Positions 21,476 to 33,563 of a stretch of DNA of 64,000 nt are shown one piece after another. The notes beneath the pieces were generated by a model, which did not search any database, had not been told where the DNA came from, and saw only the letters and a list, made by a program, of their open reading frames with translations. This DNA comes from Theropithecus gelada. Lineage: Eukaryota; Chordata; Mammalia; Primates; Cercopithecidae. The first letter of the stretch is position 1. Each line of letters begins with the position of its first letter. Location of the stretch: NCBI RefSeq assembly GCF_003255815.1, contig NC_037670.1:53283171-53347170 (forward strand), in the 5' to 3' direction. Made by a program: the position numbers and the translations under genes.

Positions 21476-23669
21476 CACAGGACTTATTGTTCCTGTTTCA
21501 ACACCCGGTGCTGCACCAGCTTTATCTCCGTCTTCAGCACCACAGCCTGCCTTCTGCCCTGACTCTTGCTGTCTGGAAATCTCGGAAGAAAGCAGTCCCG
21601 CGCCCTGTCACGTGTGGTTTGGCCTTCCTGTCTTTCTGCGTCGTGATGTCCGACAGCAGCCCTTCCTGGGTGTCGCCCATGCTGAGCCTGGCTTTGCTCA
21701 GGAGCCTAAATGCAGAATCTTTTCTCCCTCTCCCCTGCTGGAAATGCTGCATCTGGGACTGCAGTCTAGAAGGTGCATGGGGAAATTAGGCCCACGAATG
21801 CATCCCCAGTGTTGGGGAGGTATGCCGCTCACCCTGGACATGCCAGGCCGCAGCACTGGTCCTCAGTCCCCGTGCAGTGTGGAAAGGCCACTTGCCCCAT
21901 GGCTGGAGAGGAGAGCTGGTTGTGGGAAGAGTGGAAGAGAAACCACAAATGTGCAATTTTCAGACGTGGAGAATGCATGCAGATAGGTGCGTGGGAAGCG
22001 GTGGTTGGGAGAGGAAGAGGAGGAGACACCAAGTTGGCCGGAGCCTGAGCGAGTGGCCAGAGCTTCCACCCTCGGCGGCCTTGGGCCTGTGTTTTAGAAG
22101 CTCAGTGTTTGGCACGAGTGAAGATATATTTTAGGAATTAAACTGGTATTTTGTGAATAGGAATAACATCTTGTTCCCAACTGGCTTCAGAGTCAGAGGA
22201 CTGGGTTCACGAGGACCCGGTGTACAGACAGCCTGCCAGGGCCTGCGGGCTCTCCCCACGTGCTGTGCCCCCACCCCAGCCTAAACACTGGCCCCAAATG
22301 CTTCTCCTCAATGCCTGGCAAATAAAGATTTGGAAAAAAATAAGTTCAGAAAGGGATACTTTAAGTGTTAAAGTATTTTCTTCTGAAGGCCATCAGAAAA
22401 GATACTCGAGCTTATTTGTCAAAGGTTTGTCAACCTAATAATGCGGTAGAAATGTTTAATGCAGTGAGAACCTTCAGGTGTATCAAAACTGCAAGAACCA
22501 TAACAACACAAGAACTCAGCCGTGGCCCATAGCAATCTGGAATTAATGATAACACCCGGCACACAAACAGTAATATATACACCCACCCAGTGGTGTGTGG
22601 CCAGTGATTCTACCAGGTAATGAGCTCTCTGCTCCCTGGTTTGACAGGCGTATACATTTAATTATATGAGGTAACCTGGAGAAATGGACACCTGTGAATC
22701 CCTGCAACATACTGGATAGATGCATCAGTCCCTCATATTTGAAATCATACACATTTGGGATCATGAAAAACGGGGCGTGCCATTGTGGCAAGGATACGAA
22801 AATTTGTGCTTCTTGTGTCATGAGGTAAAAGCAGCTCCCTTGCTGGTGGCTCGGCTCCCAGCTCCTGGCCTGCTAGAGGAGATCGGAGCCAGCAGATGGG
22901 CCCTGAATGGTCCAGTGAAGGCTGCCCAGCACCCAGGAGAACTGATACTGCACCTGAGGATCATGGATAATGAAATTTCACTATGTAAAGACACTGAGAT
23001 TTCACGGTTTATCTATAACAGGGAAGGTGGTGTTGCTTTAGTAAATACAACTAGGCTTGTTAGAATATCGGACAGTGCACTCTGATTTCCTTCTGTGCTA
23101 AATCCAGCTGATTTTACAGCATTCTCAGTGGGCTCCTTAGCATGTTTAGGTGGGGTCTACACAGTCCCGTAGGGATACTAATAGGATGTAGAAATCGCTC
23201 ATTTCTTACCACAGAGGCCTGGATATTCACAGCCACCTGGCCCAGGAGGGCCCATGAATTGCTCTCCCAGCACCTCCTAATATCAATTTATTAATTTTAT
23301 TTGACATGTTGCAAATCTCCAAAACATCCTAGAACTCCATGCTCAGCACAGGTTTCCTCGGATTAACCATTATTTTCAACTCTTTCTCCATTTATGTAGA
23401 TGGAAGAGAAGATGAATAGTAACTATCTTTACTCAGGGGCGTTGCAAATAAGCTTTATATTAATTTCATCACATCATTTGACTTAAATATCAAAAATAAA
23501 AATGTGTGTCTCTCTTTTTAGCAGTAGGGAAAATACCTGCCTGACATAGTCACAGGCTTCAACCGGCAGCACACGGTCCTGGGGGAGGAGAGGAGAAGTG
23601 GGAGAAGGGGCTTGTGGGGACGAGAGTGGGGGGTTTCTATCAACCAATTAATTAGGATCTAGATAGAAT

Positions 23670-23796
23670 AAAAGCAACAAGCAAGGGAAGAATGGAGGAG
23701 GGGAAGGAGAGAGGGGGGAAGAAAGAAAGGAGCAGGGAGGAAGGTAGGCAATTAGGTAAGAAGGGGAGGAGGAAGGAAGGGAAGAGAAAATAAGTA
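23670..23796. repeat. Purine-rich low-complexity tract
   Basis: About 125 bp are composed almost entirely of A and G on the + strand (GGAA, GGGA and GAAA units). The tract lies just upstream of a MER5A element. No exact unit or period is apparent. Confidence 0.85.
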
Positions 23797-23810
23797 GAAA
23801 AACAAATTGT

Positions 23811-23985
23811 CAGTGGTAGTTCTCAGAGATGGTCTGTGGACCCACAGCATCAACATCTCCTAGGAACTTGTTAGAAATACAAATTCTCGGGCCTTACTCC
23901 AAACCCACTGAATCAGAAGCTCTTACCGTATGTGTTTCGACATGCCCTCCAGGTGATTCTAACGCCCACTCTAATTTGGGAACCT
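23811..23985 (+). mobile_element. MER5A, non-autonomous hAT-Charlie DNA transposon
   Basis: The copy starts with the hAT-type end 'cagtggtagttctcag' and continues 'tctgtggacccacagcatca', 'cctaggaacttgttagaaat', 'caaattctcgggcc', 'ctgaatcagaagctct', 'gccctccaggtgattctaa' and 'tttgggaacc'. This matches the familiar MER5A order almost end to end. It has no coding capacity. Confidence 0.88.
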
Positions 23986-24833
23986 TCTTTAGGCGTTGAT
24001 AGGTAGAAGAATGTAATACCACGGACTGATAACCATGAGCCCCACCAGCTGTCATAGCGGAGGGCTTGTGCCCGTGGAGATCAGTCCAGGCTCCTGGAGA
24101 GAAACAATAAGCAACAGTCCCCGGGAACCACAGCATGTGACATGTGACATCACCACGTGTGCAGGCAGATCTCTCAGAAGAAACCTCAACTGTGTTTCAA
24201 GAAACTCTGGTGGTTGGGTTGGAGGCTGGAGTCTCCTTAAAATAAAGGTCATGACTTTGGAAAAAAGGTGGATATGGGTGATGACACTTTATCTACATAA
24301 GAGGACTAAGCTGTTGGGACCGAGGTGAACCAGTGAAAACACACGTTTAGAGGAGACGAGAATTTCGTAACACTCTATGTCCCACGTTGCCACCTCCAGC
24401 CCTTTGGAACAGAGGCTGGGACGGTCTCATTGGCCACACTGAGTTCCGGTCGAGTAACCCTTTTCTTCTGGTTTTGATCGGCTCCCTGTCAAGATGAATG
24501 GGAATTTTGTTAGAACATGGGATTTTGTTCTGACTTGGGATGGGGTTCATCTCAAAAAGGAGAAGAAGAGTCCATTCAGCAGAAACCCTGTTGGAAGATG
24601 AGGGGTGGAGAGGAAATGCTTGGACGGAACTCTGCAACACTTGATGGGGACAGGACTCCAGGTTCACGTAAAAGGAGGACGCCAAGAGAAGCACAACCCT
24701 GTGATTCCCAGGAAGCCATCACCAGGGGTCATGTCGGGTCCTCTCAGAGTGAGGCACGTTCTACCAATCCCGCTTCCTTTTCAGGGGGGTCACTGAATTG
24801 ATAGACCTAAATACCGTATTCATCCTGTAGCTT

Positions 24834-25174
24834 GATTTTCTTTATTTTTTTAAATTTATTATTTTATTTATTTATTTATTTTGTGGAGAAGTCTCACTCT
24901 GTCATCCAGGCTGGAGTGCAGTGGCACGATCTCGGCTCACTGCATCATCCACCTCTTGGGTTGTAGCAATTCTCGTGCCTCAGCCTCCCGAGTAGCTGGG
25001 ATTACGGGCATGCACCACCACACCTAGCATATTTTTGTTTTTTTTAGCAGAGACAGGATTTTACCATGTTGGGCAGGCTGGTCTTGAACTTCTGACCTCA
25101 AGTGATCTGCACACCTGGGCCTCCCAAAGTGCTGAGATTAAAGGCGTGAGCCACCATGCCCTGCCGATTTTCTT
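24834..25174 (-). mobile_element. Alu, antisense, tail expanded to (TTTA)n
   Basis: The Alu body is at about 24880-25165 and its tail has become TTTA units (24843-24880). Exact 9-bp direct repeats gattttctt lie at 24834-24842 and 25166-25174. The copy is moderately diverged (AluS or AluJ type). Confidence 0.93.
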
Positions 25175-26639
25175 CCGTTCACTCATTCATTCAGTAAGCA
25201 CCTTGTGGATAACATGAGAAATATGAATTGGGTAAGAGGTAATTACATGGATTCCTACTCACACCACCCACGCAGGGTGAGGATTGAGCTATGCCCAAAC
25301 AGTGTGATTTACTTGATCAGCCACCACTTGGAGGGTGACTCCATCAAACTCCAGCATGCTGGGCTTCTCCTGGTCAGTACTGTCTGTGACTTGGAACAAA
25401 TGGAGATGGCATCCCTATCAAATATGCAGGTGTCACAACTGAGGGGGTAATTCATCAATTCTGCCCCAGAATCAGAAATCAAAAATAAATTGCTTTGTTA
25501 GATCGGTGGTTGGAATCAACAAACTGAAACGTAGAAAGGATAAGCCAACATGCTGCACTCAGATACACCAACCCCTCACATGACAGCAGGATGGGGGAGA
25601 CATGACTTGCCACCAGTTACCATAAAACACTTGGGGTTTACACCCAGAGAGAGCCAGGACCATGATTTAAACTCTGTGGATGACAGGTTTCCAGATGGAG
25701 GCAAATGGCAGCAGCATGCAGCCCTGTGCTGGCTAGATGTACGCCAAGCATCGGCTCCGGGTGCCTGGCCACCAGGGGAAGTGGGAAAACTCAGGGCCCT
25801 CCGAGGAGCACAGCCAGAGGGGCAGTGCTCCGTCTGTCTCATCGTGTGAGCCACAGAGAGAGAACCAAGGCGTTTGTTCCGCCTGTCGTAGTCAAGTCCA
25901 GTTGGATATTTTTGTGACATTCAAATAGTGTGACAGCTATATATGTGTACGAAAACAGCTTATGCAGAAGACAGAGGGGAACCAAAGGGCAGAAGTTGCC
26001 GAAAGAAAGGTTTTGGTTTGGCATAAGGGAAATCCTCCTTACTAGGTACACCCAGCACGAGTTGATGTGAGGAGCAGGAAAATTGGGTCCAAGAAGTTTT
26101 GCTGGCAGCAGTTGACAGGTCGCAGGCTTGGGTGAGGTGACAGGACTCCTGCCCAGCAAGTTGGCACGTGCCATGACCTTGGAGGGCCCCTGGGGCACCT
26201 TCTCCTCCAGTCTGCATAACTCTATCTGGACACCATCAACGGGCTTTTCATATGTGCCTCGGTGCTATGAAGCTTCACAGAAGAAGCATCCTGCACCAAA
26301 ACTCTGGTAATTATAATTTCATAGAACAAAACCATGGTGCTGAACGGAGTGCATGTATTCCAGCTTGCCTCCATGCTTTGGCACGTTCCCAGGTCGCACT
26401 AGCCTTCCCGCTGTGTTTCCTCTGGCAGTTCTCGCTTATATTTAAAGCTTTGGCTCAGGAACTGTCTCCTCCATAGGGCCTCCTTTAAAGAATTCCACGC
26501 TGAGCCTCACTGTAGCACTATTACACAGAAGCATAAATGTCTGCTTCCCCCACTACACTCTGAGCTCCATGACGGCAGAGACATCAAACTTAGATTTGTT
26601 ACATAAACACAAAGAAAGGACCAGGTTTCATAACAGTAG

Positions 26640-26880
26640 GCCCCATACATGTGTATACATTCATACACATGCACACACAGACAAGTATACATATACATGT
26701 ATACATACACATATGCATCTGTATATACACAGGCACACACATGCAGGCATGTGGACACATGTACATGGACACAGACAAGTCTATATAAACATACATTTAA
26801 GTATACATAGATATGTGCATGTACATGTATATATACACATACTTCTGTACATCCGCACACATACACATATACATGTAGTT
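26640..26880. repeat. Degenerate (CA/TA)-rich purine-pyrimidine alternating repeat
   Basis: About 240 bp of acacat, atacat and gtatac words alternate purine and pyrimidine almost throughout. It is clearly derived from a (CA)n/(TA)n microsatellite but no longer has a strict period. Tyr/Val/His-rich translations from it are artefacts. Confidence 0.9.
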
Positions 26881-27272
26881 ACCGGACAAAATTGGCTTCT
26901 ATGTAATTGAAAATCCAATGCCAAAATAGTTATTTCAGCAAAATATACTACTTATAAATTGAACTTGTATATTTTGCCACATTATTAGTCTGTAATCTTT
27001 TATCACAGAATTTTCAGGCAGGAAAGGAGAAGAAAAGTTTACTAGCCAATGGTAATGTTACTCATAACAGAAAATCTGTAGATTGTGTCCAGAAAAAGAG
27101 AGGACTAAGGGTCTGTATAAACATCTGAATTTTGTGTGTATAAACATTAGAGCAAAAGTACAAAAACCTTCCCGATTACTAAAACATATCAAAAAAGAGA
27201 GAAAATAAAAAGACCACATAAAGACACACACAATTACGCATGTCAAGAAGTATACATGTAATTATATGTGTA

Positions 27273-27397
27273 GCAAATATCTACATATTAATATATGTCG
27301 ATATGGCAAATGTCTACATATTAATATATGTAGATATGGCACATGTCGACATATATTAATGTATGTAGATATGGCAAATATATGTAGATATATGACA
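27273..27397. repeat. Minisatellite of palindromic 33-bp units
   Basis: Units begin gcaaat or gcacat at 27273, 27306, 27339 and 27374 (spacing 33, 33, 35), with a final partial copy. Each complete unit contains a near-perfect inverted repeat of about 22 bp, of the form tctacatat-taat-atatgtaga. The array seems to have expanded out of L1 ORF2 text, because the sequence directly after it is L1. Confidence 0.88.
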
Positions 27398-27473
27398 GAA
27401 CTGAAGTGAAATTTATTGATTATATCAATAAAAATAATAGACTTAATTAGCTTTGTAAAAATAAAAACATTTC

Positions 27474-27768
27474 CCCAGCACTTTAGGAGGCCAAGGTGGG
27501 TGGATCACCTGAGGTCAGGAGTTGTAGACCGGCCTGGCCAACATGGTGAAACCTTGTCTCTTCTAAAAAGACAAAAATTAGCCACACGTGGTGGCACATG
27601 CCTATAATCCCAGCTACTCAGGAGGCTGAGTCAGGAGAATCACTTGAACCTGGGAGGCAGAGGTTGCAGTGAGCTGAGATAGCGCCACTGCACTCCAGCC
27701 TGGGCAACAGAGTGAAACTCCGCCCTAAAAAAAAATACATAGATAGATAGCTGGATAGATAGATAGAT
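27474..27768 (+). mobile_element. Alu, sense, 5'-truncated, with (ATAG)n tail
   Basis: The Alu starts at 'ccccagcactttaggagg', lacking its first 30 or so bases, and ends with A9. The tail has grown into GATA/ATAG units (27737-27768). It interrupts the L1 ORF2 text on either side. Confidence 0.93.
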
Positions 27769-30354
27769 CATGTCCTAGGCCACAGAAAACCCAAACAGGT
27801 CCAAAGAATGCAGAGAAATGCACCAGGTAAGTTGCAGATTAGTTTTATATTAAGAGAATTGATGGAAATGCTAAAATGATAAAAGTTATCAAATCCAACG
27901 GTACATTTAAAACAGTAGATCATATTCAAGTGGGATTTATTCTAAGAATGCAGTTTTGACATTTGCCAATATTCAACACCCATCTGGAGTACAAACATAT
28001 AATAAAATGGAAATGTATTGACATTTATTCAATATGGTAAACTGTACGTGTACCTCAAACCCCCAAATCTGCATTCCCCATCTACTTGACTGTGAAACCC
28101 TACAGGCATCCCTGCTGAAGGCAGAAGCATTAGGTAGTCCACAGTCTCCTCTGCTCTTTATTATTGAAATTGACAGATTTGCCACAGCCATAGACAAGAG
28201 AAAGCAAGGTGAGGTATAAAGCCCAAAAAGGAAGTGATTAAACAATCTGTATTTGCAAATAATAATATTTGGTATCTAGAAAATACTACGAACAATAAAG
28301 AATTTGGCAAACCAGCAGGCTATAAAATCAGCATGTAAAAACAAACCGACATCATATGCACAAACAAAACAGCTTGAAGTTGTAATCAGAGAGAAGATAC
28401 CATTTACAATAGTAGAATAACATTAGAAAAGAAAAGAAAGCTGGGGATAAACTTAAGATATATCAAACACATATGAAGAAAACTACAAATGCTCCTGAAA
28501 GTTACTAGAGAAGGTGTAAACAAATGGACCATGTTCTTGAACAGGAAGACTCAACATCACAGAGAAGTTAGTGCTCCTTGTGTGAATTTAGAATTGTCAC
28601 ATGATCCCCAATAAAATATATCAGATTTTTTTCTAGAGTTAGAAAAGTTAATTTAAAATTCATTCATAAAAATGAATGAGCAAAAGTATCCAGGAAACTT
28701 CTGAAATAAAAGTAATGAGGGTGGACTAGTCTCCTTTAGGTATTAAAACATACTGTAAAGCTCTATAACTAAAATGGTGTGTCTGTTGGTGGATGACTAG
28801 AAGATGCACGGAACAGAACAGAAAGCCCAGAAATGGACCCCATTAGATATGGAAATTTAGTGTATAATAAGAGGGCATCTTGAATAACTGAATAAATAGA
28901 CCTTTTGATAAGCATTATTGAAATAAGTGAATACCTCTATGGAAAAAATACAAAACCATATCCATTCCCTACCGCCATATACAAGGATACATTCCAAGTG
29001 GATCAGAGATATCACTATTAAAAACCAATATTAAAAATATGAAACTATACAAGTACTAGAATAAAACACTAGTTTTAGTCTCTCTAACCTGAACATGGGG
29101 AAAACTTGTCTAACGATGACTCAAAATCTAGAAGCAATAATGAAAAGATTGATGACTATTTACCAGTTTTAAAAAGCTAAAATATCCCATATGCAAAAAA
29201 CAGAATGGGCAAAGGAAAACAAGATAAATGGCAGATTGGGGGAAATACTTGCAGTTTATATCCCAGAGAAATGGTTAATATCTGTATATTAAGAGCTTCT
29301 AAAACAGAGAAGAAAAAGAAAATTGGAAGAAAAATGGGCAAGCTATATGAAACAAGAGTTCACAGAAGTGCACATGGCCCACAGCCACAGGAGAACATGC
29401 TCAGCCTTGTCCACATAACACATAAAAACTGAGGGTACACAGAGACACTATTGCTTACAGATCAATATGATAAAAATTCAGAAGTTTGACAATACTCTGA
29501 TGAGGCTCAGGGCAGGGGGAAGAGGCACCGTCATTCATTGCTGCTAGGAATGCAATGATACAACCCCTAATTTATTCAATCCAAACACATCAATCAATGG
29601 GTGCTAGAATTAGTGGGAGAAGTTTGATGAGGAACAGGATATACTCCTCACAAAGTAAGTGTACATCACAAAGGAAAAAAAGAGAGTAACTTGACCCTGG
29701 AGAAACCTGGCAGGGAGTGGGTGCAGTTAACATCCCCAGTAATGGGGCACATCAGAACTGTGTACCACTGGATAGGATGCGATGACAAGAACACAGCCTC
29801 GCCTCTGTGCTTTTCCTGCTTACGATGCAAGCCTGAATCGAGTTAAAAAGAAACATCAGATGGACTCAAACTATGAACTTATTGCACAAGAAATCGGACT
29901 GCAGCCTCCAAAAGTGACAAGGTCGTGAAATTCAAGAACTACTCCAGATTGAAGAAGATGAAAGAGACATGATTCCTAAATGTAACATATGATGGAAATG
30001 GGATTCTGTCACCACAGAAGACATTGTGGGGAAACAGGAGAAACTGTAGATTAGATGGCAGTGATGTGTCAATGCCGACATCCTGGTTTTGATGGCCATA
30101 TCGTGGTTACCTGGTGAGTGTCCTTGGAAGTACATACTCCAGTATTTGGCGGGGATGGGGCTCACATTAGCAGCTCACTGTCAGTTTTTGTTTTTTGGTT
30201 TTTTTTTAATGTCTTTATACAATTCAAAATTGTTTGTAAATTTGAAATATTTCAAAATGAAAATTATCTTCGGCATTTAAAAATGTTTCTCCTTCTTTTT
30301 TATTTAAAACACAAACTGATGCAGCCCCTAAAGGGAGACAATTCAGCAGTAACT

Positions 30355-31250
30355 AGTTAACCTGTTTACCTTCTGACTCACGAACTCGACTTGTAGAAAT
30401 TTATTCCGGAAATGAACTTGCAGACAAATGAAAAGAGACAGGTAGAAGAAGATTCACTGCAACACCATTTGTTATAGCAAAAGACTGGAATCTACCAAAA
30501 TGCCCATCATTAAGAGACCGACTGAGTAGACCATGGTATATCCACACGATGGCATATTATGTATCATAGCAAAGAAGAGGACGAGTTTGAGAACTAGAGC
30601 TATAGGGAAAAAGAAGGTACCGAAATCGAAATCAGGATTCTCTGAATATATTTGCTTATAGAATTGGCTTTGAAAGCATGTAAATATATTTTATCTATTC
30701 GTGACACTAAATTAATTTTTTTTTTGAGATGGAGTCTTGCTGTGTTGCCCAGGTTGGAGTGCAGCAGCACGATCTCGGCTCACTGCAGCCTCTGCCTCCT
30801 GGGTTCAAGTGATTCTCCTGCCTCAGCCTCCCGAGTAGCTGGGATTACAGGCACGCATCACCATGCCCAGCTTTTTTTTTTTTTTTTTTTTTTTTTTGTA
30901 TCTTTAGTAGAGATGGGGTTTCACCATGTTGGTGGCGCTGGTCTTGAACTCCTGACCTCAAGCAATCCATCCACCTTGGCCTCTCAAAGTGCTGGGATTA
31001 CAGGCATGAGCCACCATGCTCAGCCAGCACTAAATTAATTTTTAAGCCTTTGGAAAAGAAATTCTAGAAAATGGAAGGCAACGTTAAGCACAGGGACAGA
31101 ACTGTATACTGAGTTGCTGGCATAACAATATGGAAAGTAACTATTTCACGTAACTTTGAAAGATGGAACTTTCACTGTACATCCTAGTGGGATGTACTCT
31201 TAAGGACAAAGAAAATAAGGTTTTCAACTGTTTTCAGCTGTCAGAGTGTT
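30355..31250 (+). mobile_element. Old L1 3'-UTR fragment, sense, split by an Alu
   Basis: The landmarks 'tagcaaaagactggaatcta', 'aaaatgcccatcattaagag' and 'ccatggtatatccacacgat' are typical of the 3' part of old L1M elements. An Alu at 30721-31027 interrupts it. The right-hand limit near 31250 is uncertain. Confidence 0.6.
30705..31043 (-). mobile_element. Alu (AluS-like), antisense, with a 16-bp duplication
   Basis: The Alu body (30721-31027) is antisense with an internal T23 run at about 30872-30897. Exact 16-bp direct repeats cactaaattaattttt flank it at 30705-30720 and 31028-31043, so it is a clean target-primed insertion. Confidence 0.96.
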
Positions 31251-32042
31251 GGTGGGAGTGGCATGGCAGATTTATGTCTTTAAGACAGTTGGAATTTTTG
31301 TGGGGCTAAAGCAACTAAGTGATTATGTTGATGTCTTTGGGAACTGAGGTTTTCAGCCTAGTCTTAACTTTAAATCTGAATTGGGACTATAATGATTTTA
31401 CTTTTTTTAAAAAAAAGGATTACATGTAAAAAGGCCTGGAAATAAGACTTAACCTAGTGGCACTGAGCTTCCTAGTAACAGAAAAATAAGCAAGTTTCTT
31501 GTATAAATACATGATTGCAGGTCAGAAGCAGATAATGTATAAGATGGAACATCTCATCATTCCAAAAAGCAAAGATACTACGCTATCAGCTATCAACGTG
31601 GGCTTGTCAAAAAGACTCTTAGGCCAACCTGAAGAGGCTCCTGCTAGTTAAAGATGGGAAAGTTTACAAATTCATAATGATAATAACTGCAGTGGACTGA
31701 AATGCTTCAAATACATTTCAATCCATAACTATCCAGTACTGAATTTGTATGAAACTTCCAAATCAAAAATCTCTTTTAAGATTTTTAGTAAGAAACTTGA
31801 ACTTTATTGGTGAACATAACATTTTCTACATCTGGTTTTATTCTTGTGGTGACTTCATTCAAGACTTTTTTTTTTTCTTTTTCTTTTTTTTTTTTTTATT
31901 ATACTTTAAGTTCTAGGGTACATATGCACAACATGCAGGTTTGTTACATATGTATACTTGTACCATGTTGGTGTGCTGCACCCATCAACTCGTCAGCACC
32001 CATCAACTCATCATTTACATCAGGTATAACTCCCAATGCAGT

Positions 32043-32072
32043 CCCTCCCCCCTCCCCCCTCCCCCCTCCCCA
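32043..32072 (-). other. G-rich tract of the L1 3' UTR (G-quadruplex candidate)
   Basis: On the minus strand, which is the L1 sense strand, four or more runs of G3-G6 are separated by single A residues. This polypurine tract is a known feature of primate L1 3' UTRs. Confidence 0.85.
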
Positions 32073-32126
32073 TAATAGGCCCCGGTGTGTGATGTTCCTC
32101 TACCAGAGTCCAAGTGACCTCATTGT

Positions 32127-32834
32127 TCAATTCCCACCTATGAGTGAGAACATACGGTGTTTGGTTTTCTGTTCTTGCGATAGTTTGCTGAGAATGATGG
32201 TTTCCAGCTGCATCCATGTCCCTACAAAGGACACAAACTCATCCTTTTTTATGGCTGCATAGTATTCCATGGTGTATATGTGCCACATTTTCTTAATCCA
32301 GTCTGTCACTGATGGACATTTGGGTTGATTCCAAGTCTTTGCTATTGTGAATAGTGCTGCAATAAACATACATGTGCATGTGTCTTTATAGCAGCATGAT
32401 TTATAATCCTTTGGGTATAGACCCAGTAATGGGATGGCTGGGTCATATGGTATTTCTAGTTCTAGATCCTTGAGGAATCACCATACTGTTTTCTACAATG
32501 GTTGAACAGTTTACAATCCCACCAACAGTGTAAAAGTGTTCCTATTTCTCCACATCCTCTCCAGCACCTGTTGTTTCCTGACTTTTTAATGATTGCTATT
32601 CTAACTGATGTGAGATGGTATCTCATTGTGGTTTTGATTTGCATTTCTCTGATGGCCAGTGATGACGAGCATTTTTTCATGTATCTGTTGGCTGTATGCG
32701 TGTCTTCTTTTGAGAAATGTCTGTTCATATTCTTTGCCCACTTTTTGATGGGGTTGTTTGTTTTTTTCTTGTAAATTTGTTTGAGTTCTTTGTAGATTCT
32801 GGATATTAGCCCTTTGTCAGATGAGTAGATTGCT
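32127..32834 (-). pseudogene. L1 ORF2 C-terminal remnant
   Basis: Minus-strand text encodes the cysteine-rich C-terminal end of LINE-1 ORF2p. Recognisable words are KGLISRIYKELKQIYKK, GNNRCWRGCGEIGTLLHCWW and WHIYTMEYYAAIKK. The frame is broken (the segment 32842-32462 and the segment 32369-32127 lie in different frames). It begins abruptly at the foreign insert at 32835 and lacks everything upstream from the endonuclease domain onward. Confidence 0.9.
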
Positions 32835-32972
32835 AAAAGCATACGATCTTAGTTCAGGCTGCTATAACAAAAATATCATAGACTGTGTAGCACATAAACA
32901 ACAAACATTTATTTCTCACAGTTCTGCAAGCTGGGATGGCCAAGACTGAGGCAGATTCAGTGCCTGGTGAGG
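32835..32972 (-). repeat. 138-bp inverted copy of 36278-36415 inside the L1
   Basis: This segment is not L1. It is the reverse complement of 36278-36415 over 138 bp, and by hand alignment differs at one site only (C at 32946 against the complement of A at 36304). The source covers the 3' part of an MLT1 LTR plus about 10 bp of its genomic flank, so the copy came from this locus. It occupies exactly the junction of the L1 internal deletion. Confidence 0.95.
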
Positions 32973-33500
32973 TCCGCTTGGTGCAGAGTTGAGTTCAATT
33001 CCTGGATATCCTTGTTAACTTTCTGTCTCGTTGATCTGTCTAATGTTGACAGTGGAGTGTTGAAGTCTCCCATTATTATTGTATAGGAGTTTAAGTCTCT
33101 TTGTAAGTCTCTAAGGACTTGCTTTATGAATCTGGGTGCTCCTGTGTTGGCACATATATATTTAGGATAGTTAGCTCTTCCTGTTGAATTGATCCCTTTA
33201 CCATTATGTAATGGCCTTCTTTGTCTCTTTTGATCTTTGATAGTTTAAAGTCTGTTTTATCAGAGACTAGGATAGCAACCCCTGCTTTTTTTTTTGTTCT
33301 CCAGTTGCTTGGTAGATCTTCCTCCATCCCTTTATTTTGAGTCTATGTGTATCTCTGCATGTGAGATGGGTCTCCTGAATACAGCAAACTGATGGGTCTT
33401 GACTCTTTATCCAATTTGCCAGTGTATGTCTTTTAATTGGACCATTTAGTCCATTTACATTTAAGGTTAATATTGTTATATGTGAACTTGATCCTGTCAT
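32973..33500 (-). pseudogene. L1 ORF2 endonuclease-domain remnant
   Basis: ORF2 starts at 33500 with TGSSSHITILTLNVNGLNG, where the catalytic Asn is preserved, and includes CCIQETHL with the catalytic Glu. A frameshift occurs in the A-run near 33280-33295. The frame 33327-33124 continues with GVAILVSDKTDFKL. The text goes on to near 'gacagatcaacgagacag' and is cut at 32973 by the foreign insert. It cannot encode an active enzyme. Confidence 0.9.
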
Positions 33501-33563
33501 TGTGATATTAGCTGGTTATTTTGCTCATTAGTTGATGCAGTTTCTTCCTGGCATCGAGGGTCT

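Larger units (their letters stand above)
27240..30265 (+). mobile_element. Old L1 (L1M-type), ORF2 part and 3' end, sense
   Basis: A heavily decayed sense L1. ORF2 endonuclease-region text ('gacagaactgaagtgaaat', 'gatcatgtcctaggccacag') lies on both sides of an Alu. It then jumps to the reverse-transcriptase region ('caagtgggatttattctaag') and runs on through late ORF2 ('gctctataactaaaatggtg', 'agaaagcccagaaatgga'). The 3' UTR ends near 30265 in 'tgtaaatttgaaatatttca'. Part of ORF2 between the endonuclease and RT segments is missing. No frame is intact. Confidence 0.8.
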
